Source: Rhynchopus sp. YZ270_cl-10 | Lineage: Eukaryota; Euglenozoa; Diplonemea; Diplonemida; Diplonemidae | Direction: 5' to 3' | NCBI GenBank assembly: GCA_964035575.1 | Contig: OZ037904.1 | Location: 1,178,001 to 1,242,000 of the forward strand | DNA: 64,000 nucleotides | Shown here: piece after piece, positions 53,004 to 63,098 of the stretch | How positions within the stretch are numbered: the stretch's first letter is position 1 | How the letters are laid out: each line of letters begins with the position of its first letter | Program-made: the position numbers and the translations under genes | Notes under the pieces: model-generated | Database searches by the model: none | What the model saw: the letters and a program-made list of their open reading frames with translations, nothing else | What the model was told of the DNA's origin: nothing

Positions 53004-56000
53004 ATGAGGAGGAAGGCCCTTTTGGGGGCGTTGTGGGTGGTGCTGCATGTCTGCATCAGCAGCAGCAGCAGGTGCTACACCAACAGCAGCAGCAACAGCA
53101 GCAACAGCAGCAACAGCAGCATATGCTACACCAGCTGCAACTGCAGCAGAAGCAACAACGGTAGCAACAAGAGCAGCAACAGCAGCAACAGCAGCAACAG
53201 CAGCAACAGCAGCAACAGCAGCAACAGCAGCAACAGCAGCAACAGCAGCAACAGCAGCAACAGCAGCAACAGCAGCAACAGCAGCAACAGCAGCAACAGC
53301 AGCAACAGCAGCAACAGCAGCAACAGCAGCAACAGCAGCAACAACATAAGCTGCATCAACAGCAGTAGCAGGAGCACCAACATCAGGAGCGGCAGCTTCC
53401 TATGCTACAACAGCTTCCTCATCAGTGGCAGGAGCCCCATTCCCCCCCTTTTTTACCCCAAAAAGAGGCCTCTTGAGCCCAACAACCCAAGCAGCTGCAG
53501 CTTTGATAGCAGCAACAAAAACGTGTGTGGAGGCAACAAAGTAAAGAACTGTTGTCATAACAACCCACACCCCCCTTCCCCCCATGATATCCCCAAAAAG
53601 AGGCAATGTATGCCCAACCACATCAGTGGCTGCAACTGTGATAGCAGCAAAAACGAAATCTTCGGAGTCCTGGGTGGGGTCCCAGTATCACCCCTGGTGT
53701 GCAGCAGCAGCAGTTCCAAAGGCCTTTACAGCAGCAGTTCCAACAGCAGGCTCTACAGCTTTTTCACCAGCAGTTCCAAAGGCTTCAGCAGCAGCGGTTC
53801 CAACAGCAGGTCCAACAGCAGGCACAACAGCAGTTTAAACAGCAGTTCCAACGGCTTCTGCAGCAGCAAGAGCGTTTCCAAAAGCAGTTCCAGCAGCAGT
53901 TCCAGCAGCAGTTCCAGCAGCAGTTCCAACAGCAGGCACAACAACAGTTTCAACTGCAGTTCCAAAGACTTCTGCAGCAGCAGCTCCAACAGCAGGTCCA
54001 ACAGCAGGCACAACAGCAGTTTCAACAGCAGTTCCAATGGCTTCTGCGGCAGCAGCTCCAACGGCGGGTCCAGCAGCGTCTCCAACAGCAGTTCCAGCAG
54101 CAGTTCCAACAGCAGGCACAACAGCAGTTTAAACAGCAGTTCCAATGGCTTCTGCAGCAGCAGTTCCAACAGCGTTTCCAAAAGCAGTTCCAGCTACAGG
54201 CACAACAGCAGTTTCATCAGCAGTTCCAAGGACTTCTGCGGCAGCAGCTCTAACGGCAGGTCCAACAGCAGTTCCAACAGCAGGCTTAGCAGCAGTTTCA
54301 ACAGCAGTTCCAAAGACTTCTGCAGCAGCGTTTCCAACAGCCGTTCCAGCAGCAGTTCCAACAGCAGGCACAACAGCAGTTTAAACAGCAGTTCCAATGG
54401 CTTCTGCAGCAGCAGTTCCAACAGCGTTTCCAAAAGCAGTTCCAGCAACAGGCACAACAGCAGTTTCATCAGCAGTTCCAAGGACTTCTGCGGCAGCAGC
54501 TCTAACGGCAGGTCCAACAGCAGTTCCAACAGCAGGCTTAACAGCAGTTTTAACAGCAGTTCCAAAGACTTCTGCAGCAGCGGTTCCAACAGCAGGTCCA
54601 ACAGCGTCTCCAAAAGCAGTTCCAGCAGCAGTTCCAACAGCAGGCACAACAGCAGTTTAAACAGCAGTTCCAATGGCTTCTGCAGCAGCAGTTCCAACAG
54701 CGTTTCCAAAAGCAGTTCCAGCAACAGGCACAACAGCAGTTTCATCAGCAGTTCCAAGGACTTCTGCGGCAGCAGCTCTAACGGCAGGTCCAACAGCAGT
54801 TCCAACAGCAGGCTTAACAGCAGTTTTAACAGCAGTTCCAAAGACTTCTGCAGCAGCGGTTCCAACAGCAGGTCCAACAGCGTCTCCAAAAGCAGTTCCA
54901 GCAGCAGTTCCAACAGCAGGCACAACAGCAGTTTCAACTGCAGTTCCAAAGACTTCGGCAGCAGCAGCTCCAACAGCAGGTCCAACAGCAGGCTTAGCAG
55001 CAGTTTCAACAGCAGTTCCAAAGACTTCTGCAGCAGCGTTTCCAACAGCCGTTCCAGCAGCAGTTCCAACAGCAGGCACAACAGCAGTTTAAACAGCAGT
55101 TCCAATGGCTTCTGCAGCAGCAGTTCCAACAGCGTTTCCAAAAGCAGTTCCAGCAACAGGCACAACAGCAGGCACAACAGCAGTTTCATCAGCAGTTCCA
55201 AGGACTTCTGCGGCAGCAGCTCTAACGGCAGGTCCAACAGCAGTTCCAACAGCAGGCTTAACAGCAGTTTTAACAGCAGTTCCATAGACTTCTGCAGCAG
55301 CAGTTCCAACAGCAGGTCCAACAGCAGCACCAACATCAACAGCAGACGCAGCAACAACAACTTAGGGGGTGGTGAGCGAGGTATGCTGGTGTTCGGGGTC
55401 AGCCTTGAGGGGCGAGAAGGACAGAGTGGCTGTGTGATGATGCGGGTGTGGCAAAAGGGGTGTGTACAGATAGAGTTTTGGTTCGACTGGTGGTGCAACC
55501 TCTGGGAGGTCTTCACCTCCTTGCGTCAACCTGACCCCTGCTGGGTAGTCGAGGCACCTGAGTGGGGAGTGTTTGTGTCGTTCGCGGTCCTGGATCTGTG
55601 GAAGGACAGACGCGCCCCTACCCTCAGTCATCTCATTTTGTGGCTAGTGGGCAGGAGGACCAGGAGGACGCGACGAGGACACCGGTCCTTGAACTGGACC
55701 AAGTCACAGGCGGGCAGGCTCCGTCGGCGCAAGGCGCCCTGCAATCGTCCGCCCTCTCCGGCAGCGCACCCAGTTTTCCGCAGGATCAGGGTCGCCGATG
55801 CGTTGAGAGGTGCTTTGCAGTGTGTGGCCATCTGGGTTCTGGTTTTTGTGGGGTCTGAGCTTGGGAGGTCAGCGCCACATGTTTTGGGTTGCGCGCTTTT
55901 TCGGGACGCGGAGGTGCTGGGGGTGGGTCTGCTGCGGGGACTGTGCCGCGTTCGGAGAGGATGGCGGTGGCTGGAAGGGGCGAGCGAGCGAGTGCGCCGA

Positions 56001-59000
56001 TGGACCGGAGGGATCCGAGTGGCTGCCAGCTTGGTGAGGGCCAGTGTGATGGGGGTGGGTCAGTTGTCGGTGTGTGCAGCCGAGTGGGTGTGGGTTGCAT
56101 GGTCCGCAGGTGGTTGTTTGGCGGGTTTTGTGGCACTGGTCGGCGTCGCGCGCCCACTTGGCTGGGTTCTTCTCTTGGAGGTGCGCCGTGTGGCAGCACG
56201 CAGGTGGACTCGTAGGATCGGGATGGCATTTGGCATGCTGGTGGTGTCCCTACTGGTCTTGCTGTCGCTGTTGTGGCGAGCGGTGACGCCCTGGGACCTG
56301 CGCCCTGCCCCTGCGGATCCGGAGCACCCGATCAGCTTGTCCCCGTTTGCGTTGACCGGTGGGTGCGCAAACGTGAACGCTCCTGCGTATACAGAGCAAG
56401 CGGTGTCTGTGGACGCGACTCTGGCGAAGTTTGGAGCTAAACGCATCCCCAACGTGTCCACAAATGATTGTGGTTATGTGGCACTACACCTCTGGGACCA
56501 CGACACGCAGCCGGACGTGAGGGCAATGCGCAAGCAGCTGTATGACACAGCAGTGGAGGTGTCGAACCGCCTGGTGCAGGTGCTGGGGTCGCAGGAGGCC
56601 ATGACGGAGTTTGCCAATGGTGTGACCGGCGAGGCCCACCTCAACCACTTGGGGCTTCAGCTCACCGCGACAGCATCCCGCATCAACATCGTGGTAGTGC
56701 AGGCGTCGGAAGAGAACCCCCTCGTGCGCATCACCCCTGGTAGCAAAAGAGTCGCCAAGTCGTACGCGGAGAGCTTCCAAGCGAAACTTCCCACGGTCGT
56801 CATCGCTCTCTGTGACTCTCACTTTGAGGCAGTGGAGCTTGTCCCGGAGGTGGGGAAGACCAAGGAGGGGATGGCAGAGAAGATGAGGAAGGAGGCTCGG
56901 CAGGCAGTGCTGGACACAGCGCATTTGGATGGCATCATCCCCACCAACACCACCACCACCGCCCCCCTGGCTACCAAGCTGGGACACATCAATGCGGATC
57001 GGGTGTTCTGCCCCTTTGATGGATGCAGAGCGGGAATTTTGTCTTCGAGTGATGCGGTCGGGGGCCTGTCTCGTAAGGGCTTGCTGCAGCACATGCGTCG
57101 CCACCAGGCGGATGGAGCGTACATCCCCGACGAGCTGTTGGGCCACTTGGGCATGTCGCGCTGTGCGAACGATCAGTGCGACATGCTATTGCCGCAGAGC
57201 AAGGAGGTCTGCAACACCTGTACGGTGCACTTTGGCGAAGAAGGCTTCACCGCTCCGTCTCCCTCCAGTCGAGGAATGCTGACAGATCAGGATGACCTCC
57301 CCTCCTTTGAAGTCATGGGGACCACCAGGATCCAGCTGAAGGGCGGGTGCCCAGACAAACACCTGCAGCTGTACAGCGAGCTCTTCCTGAGGGTTCTTAT
57401 GGACATCCTTGAGTACCAAGACGAGGTGGCATGGAAGCGCCTTGCACTGTTCTTCACTGTGTTGCACCGGACACGGACAGAACGAGGGGGCAAGGACCAG
57501 GAGCGACGTTTGACGAGCACCTGGGGGAAGGACTTGGAGGCTTGGAAGGCTGGCCAGTATGTCGCCCTGTGGGAGCAAACGGTAGAGGAGCGGAAGCCAA
57601 GGCCCTCTGGGTGGTCGGATGAGGACACTGACGAAGGGAGACGGAAGCGCACCATCGCCAAAGCGAGAGCAGGACTCCCGAGCCAGGCCATGTCTTGCGC
57701 TACCAGCGACGGCCTCGCCCCACAGACACCGGCGACGCTGGAAAAGCTTCAGACGAAGCACCCAGCCGCTGCCGACTCCAAGGCCCTGGAGCAGGCGGAT
57801 TGGCCCCAGCCTCAGGAGGTCCCACCGGTGACAGTGGTGGAGGTGATGAAGGCCCTGCGGAGCATGCCGAAGTCATCGGCGGCGGGTCCCTCGAACGTGA
57901 CGGGCGCGCACCTTCGTACACTTTGCCTACAGAGGCGGGCTAAGGGCACTTTGGCAGCGCTGGCCGCAGTGTTGACGTCTTTGGCACGAGGAAATGCTCC
58001 AGTGGAGGTGGCTGAGTTCTTCGCCGGCGCTAACTTGGTGGCTCTCCGGAAGCCTGCAAAGGGGCCGGGCCTGGAGGAGGACGTGCGACCGATTGCGGTT
58101 GGGGACACTCTCCGCAGACTGGTGGGAAAGATTCTGTCGGCGCGAGTGCGGGTGCCTGCTAGGACGCTTCTTCTTCGAGGGAACCAGGTGGGGGTGGCAA
58201 CGGCAAGGGGGGCGGCAGTGGCGACTGATGTTATCTCGCAGTACGCCGTGCGCAACCGCGGAAAAGGTAAAGTCATTTTGAAAATTGACTACCGTAACGC
58301 GTTCAACTGCGTAGACCGCCTGTCGATGCTAAGAGCGGTCGACGCCAACCTCCCCGAGCTGGCCCCATGGGTGCGATGGTGTTACCTGGAGCCCTCCAGC
58401 CTGTTTTATGGTGGAGATACCATAAGGTCACAGCGCGGAGCTCAACAAGGAGATCCCTTGGGCCCGCTTCTCTTCTCCCTGACCATCCACCAGATGGCGC
58501 TAGAGCTGAAGGGGCACCCAGGCCTGGATGGGACTTTGTGGTACCTCGATGACGGCTCTCTGCGGGGGTCCCCTAAGGCGGTTTTTGAGGCGTACCAGGT
58601 TCTGTGCACTCGTAGCTCCGAACTGGGGTTGGAGGTGAACGCGAACAAGTGTGAGCTCATCTCCACTGGTGGCGTCTCCAAGGAGGATCTCGAGGCCGTG
58701 GGGTTCACGTTGAACGAGGGTGGACAGGACGCCATGGGTGAAGGCGGGTTCCGGCTGTTGGATGTGGATGGGTTCGACTTCTTGGGCATCCCCATTGGGT
58801 CTGCGGCTTTCTGCGAGGAGTACATGGCCCAGAAGGTGGACGATTCCCGCCGCAACCTGGAAGCCCTTGTGGACCTCGGGGACTCCCAGGCAGCCTTCTA
58901 CGTACTGAGATACTGCGAAGGCTACTGCCGCATGGTGTTCTACATGCGGGGGATCCCACAGTGCGCGGAGTACCTGACGGCCTTTGACGACCTGATCGAC

Positions 59001-62000
59001 AGGTGCCTGGCTGCGCTTCTGCATGACCCGGATGGGGCGCTGCCGGAGTTGGCAAGGGCGCAGGCGGCGCTTCCTGTGGCGCTTGGGGGGCTGGGTATCC
59101 GTCGCACCGTGGACCATCGGACAGCTGCGTCCCTCGCCTCTCAGTCAGGGAACCTGCAACTGTCGCAGGCCTTGGACCCGGCCTTCACCTGGGATGAGGA
59201 GAGATGGAACAGCGCGGCTGAGGAGTACAACTCCAGGGTACCGGTGGCGTTTCACGTGGACAGGGCCCAGCCGAAGAAGATCCTGGAGCAGCAGAGTCTG
59301 TCATCTGCGGTGATTGACGCCCAGGCAGACAAGTTGATGCAACAGCTCTGCATGCGAGACCGAGCACGGATGAAGTCCCTTCTCCTGCCGCTTTCCGGGA
59401 CGTACCTCACGGCGACACCCTCAGCAAGGAACCAGATGTCTTCAGCGGATTTTGCGGTTGTGACCCGTTTCCGACTAGGGGTGGCCATCCATGCGGAGGG
59501 AACGACTTGCTCGGCATGTCAGGGGGGGCAGAAAAGGGTTGTCATGGACTCCTTTGGCGACCACACCTTTGGCTGCCCCTACTCCAAACACCGCGTCGCC
59601 CGCCACAACGCCTTGCGGGATTCGGTGTACCGAGCTGCTCAAGGGGCGGGCTTGGACCCTGCTTTGGAGGAGACCGTGCGAGTGGAGTTGGAGTCGAAGA
59701 AGCGGCCAGGCGACGTCTACCTCCCAGTAGGAGTGGCGGAAAATGGACCTCGTTGTTTGGACATCACCCACGTGTGCCCCACCTTGCCTTCCTACAGAAC
59801 AGGGGCCTCGAAGTTTGTGGGCTGGTCGGCGAAGAACCAGGGCCAGGTCAAACGGGAGAAGCACGAGCGGGATTTGAACAAGATCAATACCAAGTTCTCC
59901 CCTATTGTGTTTGAAGCCTTCGGGGGTGCAGGCGACGAGGCGAACCTCTTGATTGCGCAGCTTGGAGGCCTGACGACGGGACAGACGTCGCACCTGACAG
60001 GGTCGGCAGAGTTGCGCATCCGGGAGAGCATTGCGGTGGCGTACCAGAAAAAGGTCGCATCTTCCTTTCTGGAGCGGGGTGCTATGTGTGTAGGGATTGC
60101 CACCCTGAAGCGGGAGCCGTGTGTGGAGGTAGATGTGGCACCGTCTGCAGAGGACATGGACCGGTTTGGACGCCGCAGTGCAGGGGCCGTGGAACCTCTC
60201 TGTGACGATGCGAACCCTGACGACGATATGAGTCGTCCTGCAGACCGAACGGAGGAGCAGCAGGGGAAGCGCAAGAGGGACGTGAAGCCGGACCACGTGG
60301 AGCCACCGAGGAAGCGGACCGGGAGGTTCGATTCGGCCACCGTGATTCCGGAAGGGCCTGGTCTCGATGTGGTGCGTGAGTGGGAGTTTTTGCGTGAGTG
60401 CCCGGCAGCGCAGAGGCCTCGGGCGACGGAGCAGGCGGCCAAGCTGGGAGCCTCGAAGGTGACTTGGTCGTTTGTGGCGGGGGACTGTGCTTTTGAGGCT
60501 TTGCTCTTCGCCACCGGGCGCACGGATTTGACGGTGGAGGGTCTGCGCCAGGCGGCAGTGAAGAAGGTCCAGGGCCGCGCTGATCTGTCGAGTGCGGCTG
60601 TCCCTAATTTTGGGGTCTGGCAGCGGCTGATGACGAGTGGGGACAGAGGAGACCAGCGTACGTGGGCGGATGCCATTGCAGTGGCGGGGGCAGGGGAGGC
60701 TCTTGAGGTATCTGTGGTCATCCTCAACGAGTTCGCCCGCCCTTCTCTGATGGTGCCAAGAAAACGGCCTAAGGCAGTGGTCCTTCTCCTCCACTCGGGT
60801 GACCAGGATGCGGCAGATGGATCCGGCAGTATCCCGGGACACTACGAGCCCCTCACCATGGACCCGGCTCTGCAGCAGCACATCCTGTCTTTTGAGGCCA
60901 CAGGTGGTAAGGGGGAGTGCCAGTCAGAGCGCCCCATGGCTTTTGTGGGAGCGAGGGAGGCGGAGGCGTCGAACACTTTCCTGCAGTGCGAACAATGCAG
61001 CAAGCTCTTCGATGCGTCGGACGCACACTTCTGCTGTCACACGTGTGGTGGCTTGGCATGTCTGCACTGCGCTCAGGGGTCCAAGCACTGCCCTCTGTCG
61101 CAAATTGGCAGGGCGGAATACTTCAGTGCCCTGTCTTTTTTGCACTCGAATGTTCCGGCTCAGGCTGCCTCTGCGGAGGGGAGCGGAGACCCACCACCTA
61201 AACGGGCTCCTTCTCCAGCAGTGCCAGCTCCCGAGGGCGAGGACGTCGAGGAGGTAGACATGCCAATGGCGGGCGAAGAGGGGCAGCAGGCAGAACAGAA
61301 GCAGCAGAAGCACGAGAAGCAACGGAAACAGCAGAAGCAGCAACAACAAAAGGCGGACCAGGAGAAGAAGGAAGCGTTGCAGCGTGCGTCGGACGCGTGG
61401 CAGCAAGCCCTGGAGGTACGGCGGGAGCATCGTCGGTCGTGGGGACCGGATTTGGCCGCGCTTCGGGGCACTTTTGGCGACCGCCAGCAGGAGTTGAGTC
61501 GTTTCCTGGAGGAACAGAATGTGCGTCTGGACCAGGCGAAGGCGGCGGACAGGCATCGTGTGGAGGAGCTGACCGCCAGGCACAAGCGGGAACTCGCAGA
61601 GGACGCGAAGAAGATGCATGCGCAGTACTTGGAAGACTGCGATCGGCACCCCGAAGCAGGAGAGTCGCTCCGGGCGGAGTATGACAGGCAACGCTGCGAG
61701 AGGCATTACGCCATCGCAGCTAAGCATGAGTCGGAGCAGAAGGCGACCACTCTGTTGTTGACGGCGGTGAACCTCTCCCGACAGCTGGAGGCAGAACGCA
61801 TGGTGGCATACGGGCGGTGCTTTGGGGTGGTGTGCGAAGGGCGGCTATTCCTCCCCTGCCATGCGGTGCGGAGAGCGGTGGGCGACGACCCTGAAGGACT
61901 CGAACCTGACTGTGTCGGCGACTGGATGGCTCTCTTTGGTCCTCAAGGTGCTTCTCCGTGCCCGGGCGAGTTCCTGTACTGCTGGGCGACACAGCAGCCG

Positions 62001-63098
62001 TGGAGTGGGAACGGGGAGGGGGACGGTGATTGCCCGGAGTCGGTGGTCGCCCGTCAGGCGGTTAGGAAGATAGCAGGGGAGGCCGGATACTGCGACACCT
62101 GGGGCAAGACCAGCGCGGTCATCGTCGTTCGGGAAGGCAGGGTCAGCTGGGGAACCCCTTCTCGGGATCAGCTGGAGGAGGAGGTGGGGCGACAGGCCGA
62201 GGCGGCAGACACCGAGGTGCGTGTGAAGGTGGAGGAGATGGATGATGATGAGCAGGAGCAGGAGGAGGACCTCGACACCGCGATGGAGGGGGCGGATCGC
62301 TCGCATTCTCTGTCAGTGGAAGGCATCCCTGACCAGAAGAAGCAAGCGAGGGTGAGGGAATTGCTGAGGGCGCAGAGCGAGGCTTGGATGTGGACGGAGG
62401 AGGAGCGGACGGAGAGGGGGGGTCTTTTCCCGTGCCTCACCATGGGGTCGCCGGTGCCTTCTTCTGTGACGAAGTGGATCTCCCTGTTCCACTACCGTCA
62501 GGGAGAGAAACAGGATGGCAGACCCTTGTTGTCACTCCCCCTCTCTACCGCTACTTTCACTCAGTGGTATGAGGTGATGAAGGTGGTGGGTTTGCATGAG
62601 TGGTCGGTTCAGGAAAAGTGCAAGGCAAAGTCGACGTTGCATGCCCTGACGGACAACCGGAGCAGTAGGGGGCAGGCCTTTGCAGCGGAGAGTACAAGGA
62701 GGGAGAATGAGGCACGAGCGGCTCGAGAGGGAATAGGCCGACAACCTCAAGCCTCCTCTTCTTCTTCTTCTTCTTCCTCCACCTCTGCAGGCCGTGGCAC
62801 TACAACCTCCATCGCCCAACCTGCAGTCTCCACTTCTTCCTCCTCCTCATCGGCAGGCCGTGGCAATGCAACCTCCTCCGCCCAACCTGCTCCTTCCCCA
62901 GCTCCCAAAGGACCCCAGCGCCATGCAGCTCAGGGTAGGTCCAACACGTCGAACGTGTTCACCGACGCAGTGGCACAAGCGACGCAGCATGTGCTCTCGC
63001 CCCAGGAGGTGCAGAGAGGGCGCAATGGTCGCGGTGGTGGACAGAAGGGGAGACAGAGCGGAGGAAGGAAGGGGAAAAAGGGGAATAAAAAGAATTAG
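53004..63098 (+). CDS. LINE-B5 polyprotein: OTU, zinc finger, reverse transcriptase, restriction-like endonuclease, OTU
   Basis: The start is the first ATG of the frame (53004). The opening at 52926 is a GTG inside the ribozyme. The product is about 3,364 residues. Residues 1-~790 are Ser/Asn-rich repeats after a hydrophobic MRRKALLGALWVVLHV start. Hydrophobic helices include SLLVLLSLLW (~1085). OTU-like domain 1 has NDCGYVAL (Cys ~1156) and CDSHFEAV (His ~1273). A C2H2 finger starts at Cys ~1336. RT motifs are LKIDYRNAFN (Asp ~1762), GAQQGDPLGP and WYLDDG (Asp ~1849/1850). The R2-type endonuclease has CSACQGG (~2169), HRVARHN, RPGD (Asp ~2237) and LDITH (Asp ~2253). OTU-like domain 2 has GDCAFEAL (Cys ~2495) and GHYEPL (His ~2613). 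A Cys/His cluster starts ~2662, then a Gln/Lys coiled coil, acidic stretches and a GRKGKKGNKKN tail. It should copy its RNA at a nicked target. Polyprotein cleavage or deubiquitination by the OTU domains is inference. The true start could be further downstream. Confidence 0.85.
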   Translation: MRRKALLGALWVVLHVCISSSSRCYTNSSSNSSNSSNSSICYTSCNCSRSNNGSNKSSNSSNSSNSSNSSNSSNSSNSSNSSNSSNSSNSSNSSNSSNSSNSSNSSNSSNSSNNISCINSSSRSTNIRSGSFLCYNSFLISGRSPIPPLFYPKKRPLEPNNPSSCSFDSSNKNVCGGNKVKNCCHNNPHPPSPHDIPKKRQCMPNHISGCNCDSSKNEIFGVLGGVPVSPLVCSSSSSKGLYSSSSNSRLYSFFTSSSKGFSSSGSNSRSNSRHNSSLNSSSNGFCSSKSVSKSSSSSSSSSSSSSSSNSRHNNSFNCSSKDFCSSSSNSRSNSRHNSSFNSSSNGFCGSSSNGGSSSVSNSSSSSSSNSRHNSSLNSSSNGFCSSSSNSVSKSSSSYRHNSSFISSSKDFCGSSSNGRSNSSSNSRLSSSFNSSSKDFCSSVSNSRSSSSSNSRHNSSLNSSSNGFCSSSSNSVSKSSSSNRHNSSFISSSKDFCGSSSNGRSNSSSNSRLNSSFNSSSKDFCSSGSNSRSNSVSKSSSSSSSNSRHNSSLNSSSNGFCSSSSNSVSKSSSSNRHNSSFISSSKDFCGSSSNGRSNSSSNSRLNSSFNSSSKDFCSSGSNSRSNSVSKSSSSSSSNSRHNSSFNCSSKDFGSSSSNSRSNSRLSSSFNSSSKDFCSSVSNSRSSSSSNSRHNSSLNSSSNGFCSSSSNSVSKSSSSNRHNSRHNSSFISSSKDFCGSSSNGRSNSSSNSRLNSSFNSSSIDFCSSSSNSRSNSSTNINSRRSNNNLGGGERGMLVFGVSLEGREGQSGCVMMRVWQKGCVQIEFWFDWWCNLWEVFTSLRQPDPCWVVEAPEWGVFVSFAVLDLWKDRRAPTLSHLILWLVGRRTRRTRRGHRSLNWTKSQAGRLRRRKAPCNRPPSPAAHPVFRRIRVADALRGALQCVAIWVLVFVGSELGRSAPHVLGCALFRDAEVLGVGLLRGLCRVRRGWRWLEGASERVRRWTGGIRVAASLVRASVMGVGQLSVCAAEWVWVAWSAGGCLAGFVALVGVARPLGWVLLLEVRRVAARRWTRRIGMAFGMLVVSLLVLLSLLWRAVTPWDLRPAPADPEHPISLSPFALTGGCANVNAPAYTEQAVSVDATLAKFGAKRIPNVSTNDCGYVALHLWDHDTQPDVRAMRKQLYDTAVEVSNRLVQVLGSQEAMTEFANGVTGEAHLNHLGLQLTATASRINIVVVQASEENPLVRITPGSKRVAKSYAESFQAKLPTVVIALCDSHFEAVELVPEVGKTKEGMAEKMRKEARQAVLDTAHLDGIIPTNTTTTAPLATKLGHINADRVFCPFDGCRAGILSSSDAVGGLSRKGLLQHMRRHQADGAYIPDELLGHLGMSRCANDQCDMLLPQSKEVCNTCTVHFGEEGFTAPSPSSRGMLTDQDDLPSFEVMGTTRIQLKGGCPDKHLQLYSELFLRVLMDILEYQDEVAWKRLALFFTVLHRTRTERGGKDQERRLTSTWGKDLEAWKAGQYVALWEQTVEERKPRPSGWSDEDTDEGRRKRTIAKARAGLPSQAMSCATSDGLAPQTPATLEKLQTKHPAAADSKALEQADWPQPQEVPPVTVVEVMKALRSMPKSSAAGPSNVTGAHLRTLCLQRRAKGTLAALAAVLTSLARGNAPVEVAEFFAGANLVALRKPAKGPGLEEDVRPIAVGDTLRRLVGKILSARVRVPARTLLLRGNQVGVATARGAAVATDVISQYAVRNRGKGKVILKIDYRNAFNCVDRLSMLRAVDANLPELAPWVRWCYLEPSSLFYGGDTIRSQRGAQQGDPLGPLLFSLTIHQMALELKGHPGLDGTLWYLDDGSLRGSPKAVFEAYQVLCTRSSELGLEVNANKCELISTGGVSKEDLEAVGFTLNEGGQDAMGEGGFRLLDVDGFDFLGIPIGSAAFCEEYMAQKVDDSRRNLEALVDLGDSQAAFYVLRYCEGYCRMVFYMRGIPQCAEYLTAFDDLIDRCLAALLHDPDGALPELARAQAALPVALGGLGIRRTVDHRTAASLASQSGNLQLSQALDPAFTWDEERWNSAAEEYNSRVPVAFHVDRAQPKKILEQQSLSSAVIDAQADKLMQQLCMRDRARMKSLLLPLSGTYLTATPSARNQMSSADFAVVTRFRLGVAIHAEGTTCSACQGGQKRVVMDSFGDHTFGCPYSKHRVARHNALRDSVYRAAQGAGLDPALEETVRVELESKKRPGDVYLPVGVAENGPRCLDITHVCPTLPSYRTGASKFVGWSAKNQGQVKREKHERDLNKINTKFSPIVFEAFGGAGDEANLLIAQLGGLTTGQTSHLTGSAELRIRESIAVAYQKKVASSFLERGAMCVGIATLKREPCVEVDVAPSAEDMDRFGRRSAGAVEPLCDDANPDDDMSRPADRTEEQQGKRKRDVKPDHVEPPRKRTGRFDSATVIPEGPGLDVVREWEFLRECPAAQRPRATEQAAKLGASKVTWSFVAGDCAFEALLFATGRTDLTVEGLRQAAVKKVQGRADLSSAAVPNFGVWQRLMTSGDRGDQRTWADAIAVAGAGEALEVSVVILNEFARPSLMVPRKRPKAVVLLLHSGDQDAADGSGSIPGHYEPLTMDPALQQHILSFEATGGKGECQSERPMAFVGAREAEASNTFLQCEQCSKLFDASDAHFCCHTCGGLACLHCAQGSKHCPLSQIGRAEYFSALSFLHSNVPAQAASAEGSGDPPPKRAPSPAVPAPEGEDVEEVDMPMAGEEGQQAEQKQQKHEKQRKQQKQQQQKADQEKKEALQRASDAWQQALEVRREHRRSWGPDLAALRGTFGDRQQELSRFLEEQNVRLDQAKAADRHRVEELTARHKRELAEDAKKMHAQYLEDCDRHPEAGESLRAEYDRQRCERHYAIAAKHESEQKATTLLLTAVNLSRQLEAERMVAYGRCFGVVCEGRLFLPCHAVRRAVGDDPEGLEPDCVGDWMALFGPQGASPCPGEFLYCWATQQPWSGNGEGDGDCPESVVARQAVRKIAGEAGYCDTWGKTSAVIVVREGRVSWGTPSRDQLEEEVGRQAEAADTEVRVKVEEMDDDEQEQEEDLDTAMEGADRSHSLSVEGIPDQKKQARVRELLRAQSEAWMWTEEERTERGGLFPCLTMGSPVPSSVTKWISLFHYRQGEKQDGRPLLSLPLSTATFTQWYEVMKVVGLHEWSVQEKCKAKSTLHALTDNRSSRGQAFAAESTRRENEARAAREGIGRQPQASSSSSSSSSTSAGRGTTTSIAQPAVSTSSSSSSAGRGNATSSAQPAPSPAPKGPQRHAAQGRSNTSNVFTDAVAQATQHVLSPQEVQRGRNGRGGGQKGRQSGGRKGKKGNKKN
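53699..55350. repeat. Coding VNTR of LINE-B5 (GTTCCAACAGCAG-type)
   Basis: Imperfect higher-order repeats of GTTCCAACAGCAG, GGCACAACAGCAG and CCAAAGACTTCTGCAGC. The equivalent regions are 23198-24690 in B1 and 31976-33207 in B2, with different unit counts. The element frame (Ser/Asn/Arg) has no stop, whereas other frames are broken by TAA/TAG within units. Confidence 0.85.

Noticed and set aside
57691-58509. Intron in LINE-B explaining the shorter B4 copy
   Set aside because: The segment encodes RT motifs A and B and its ends are not GT...AG. It is a deletion in B4.
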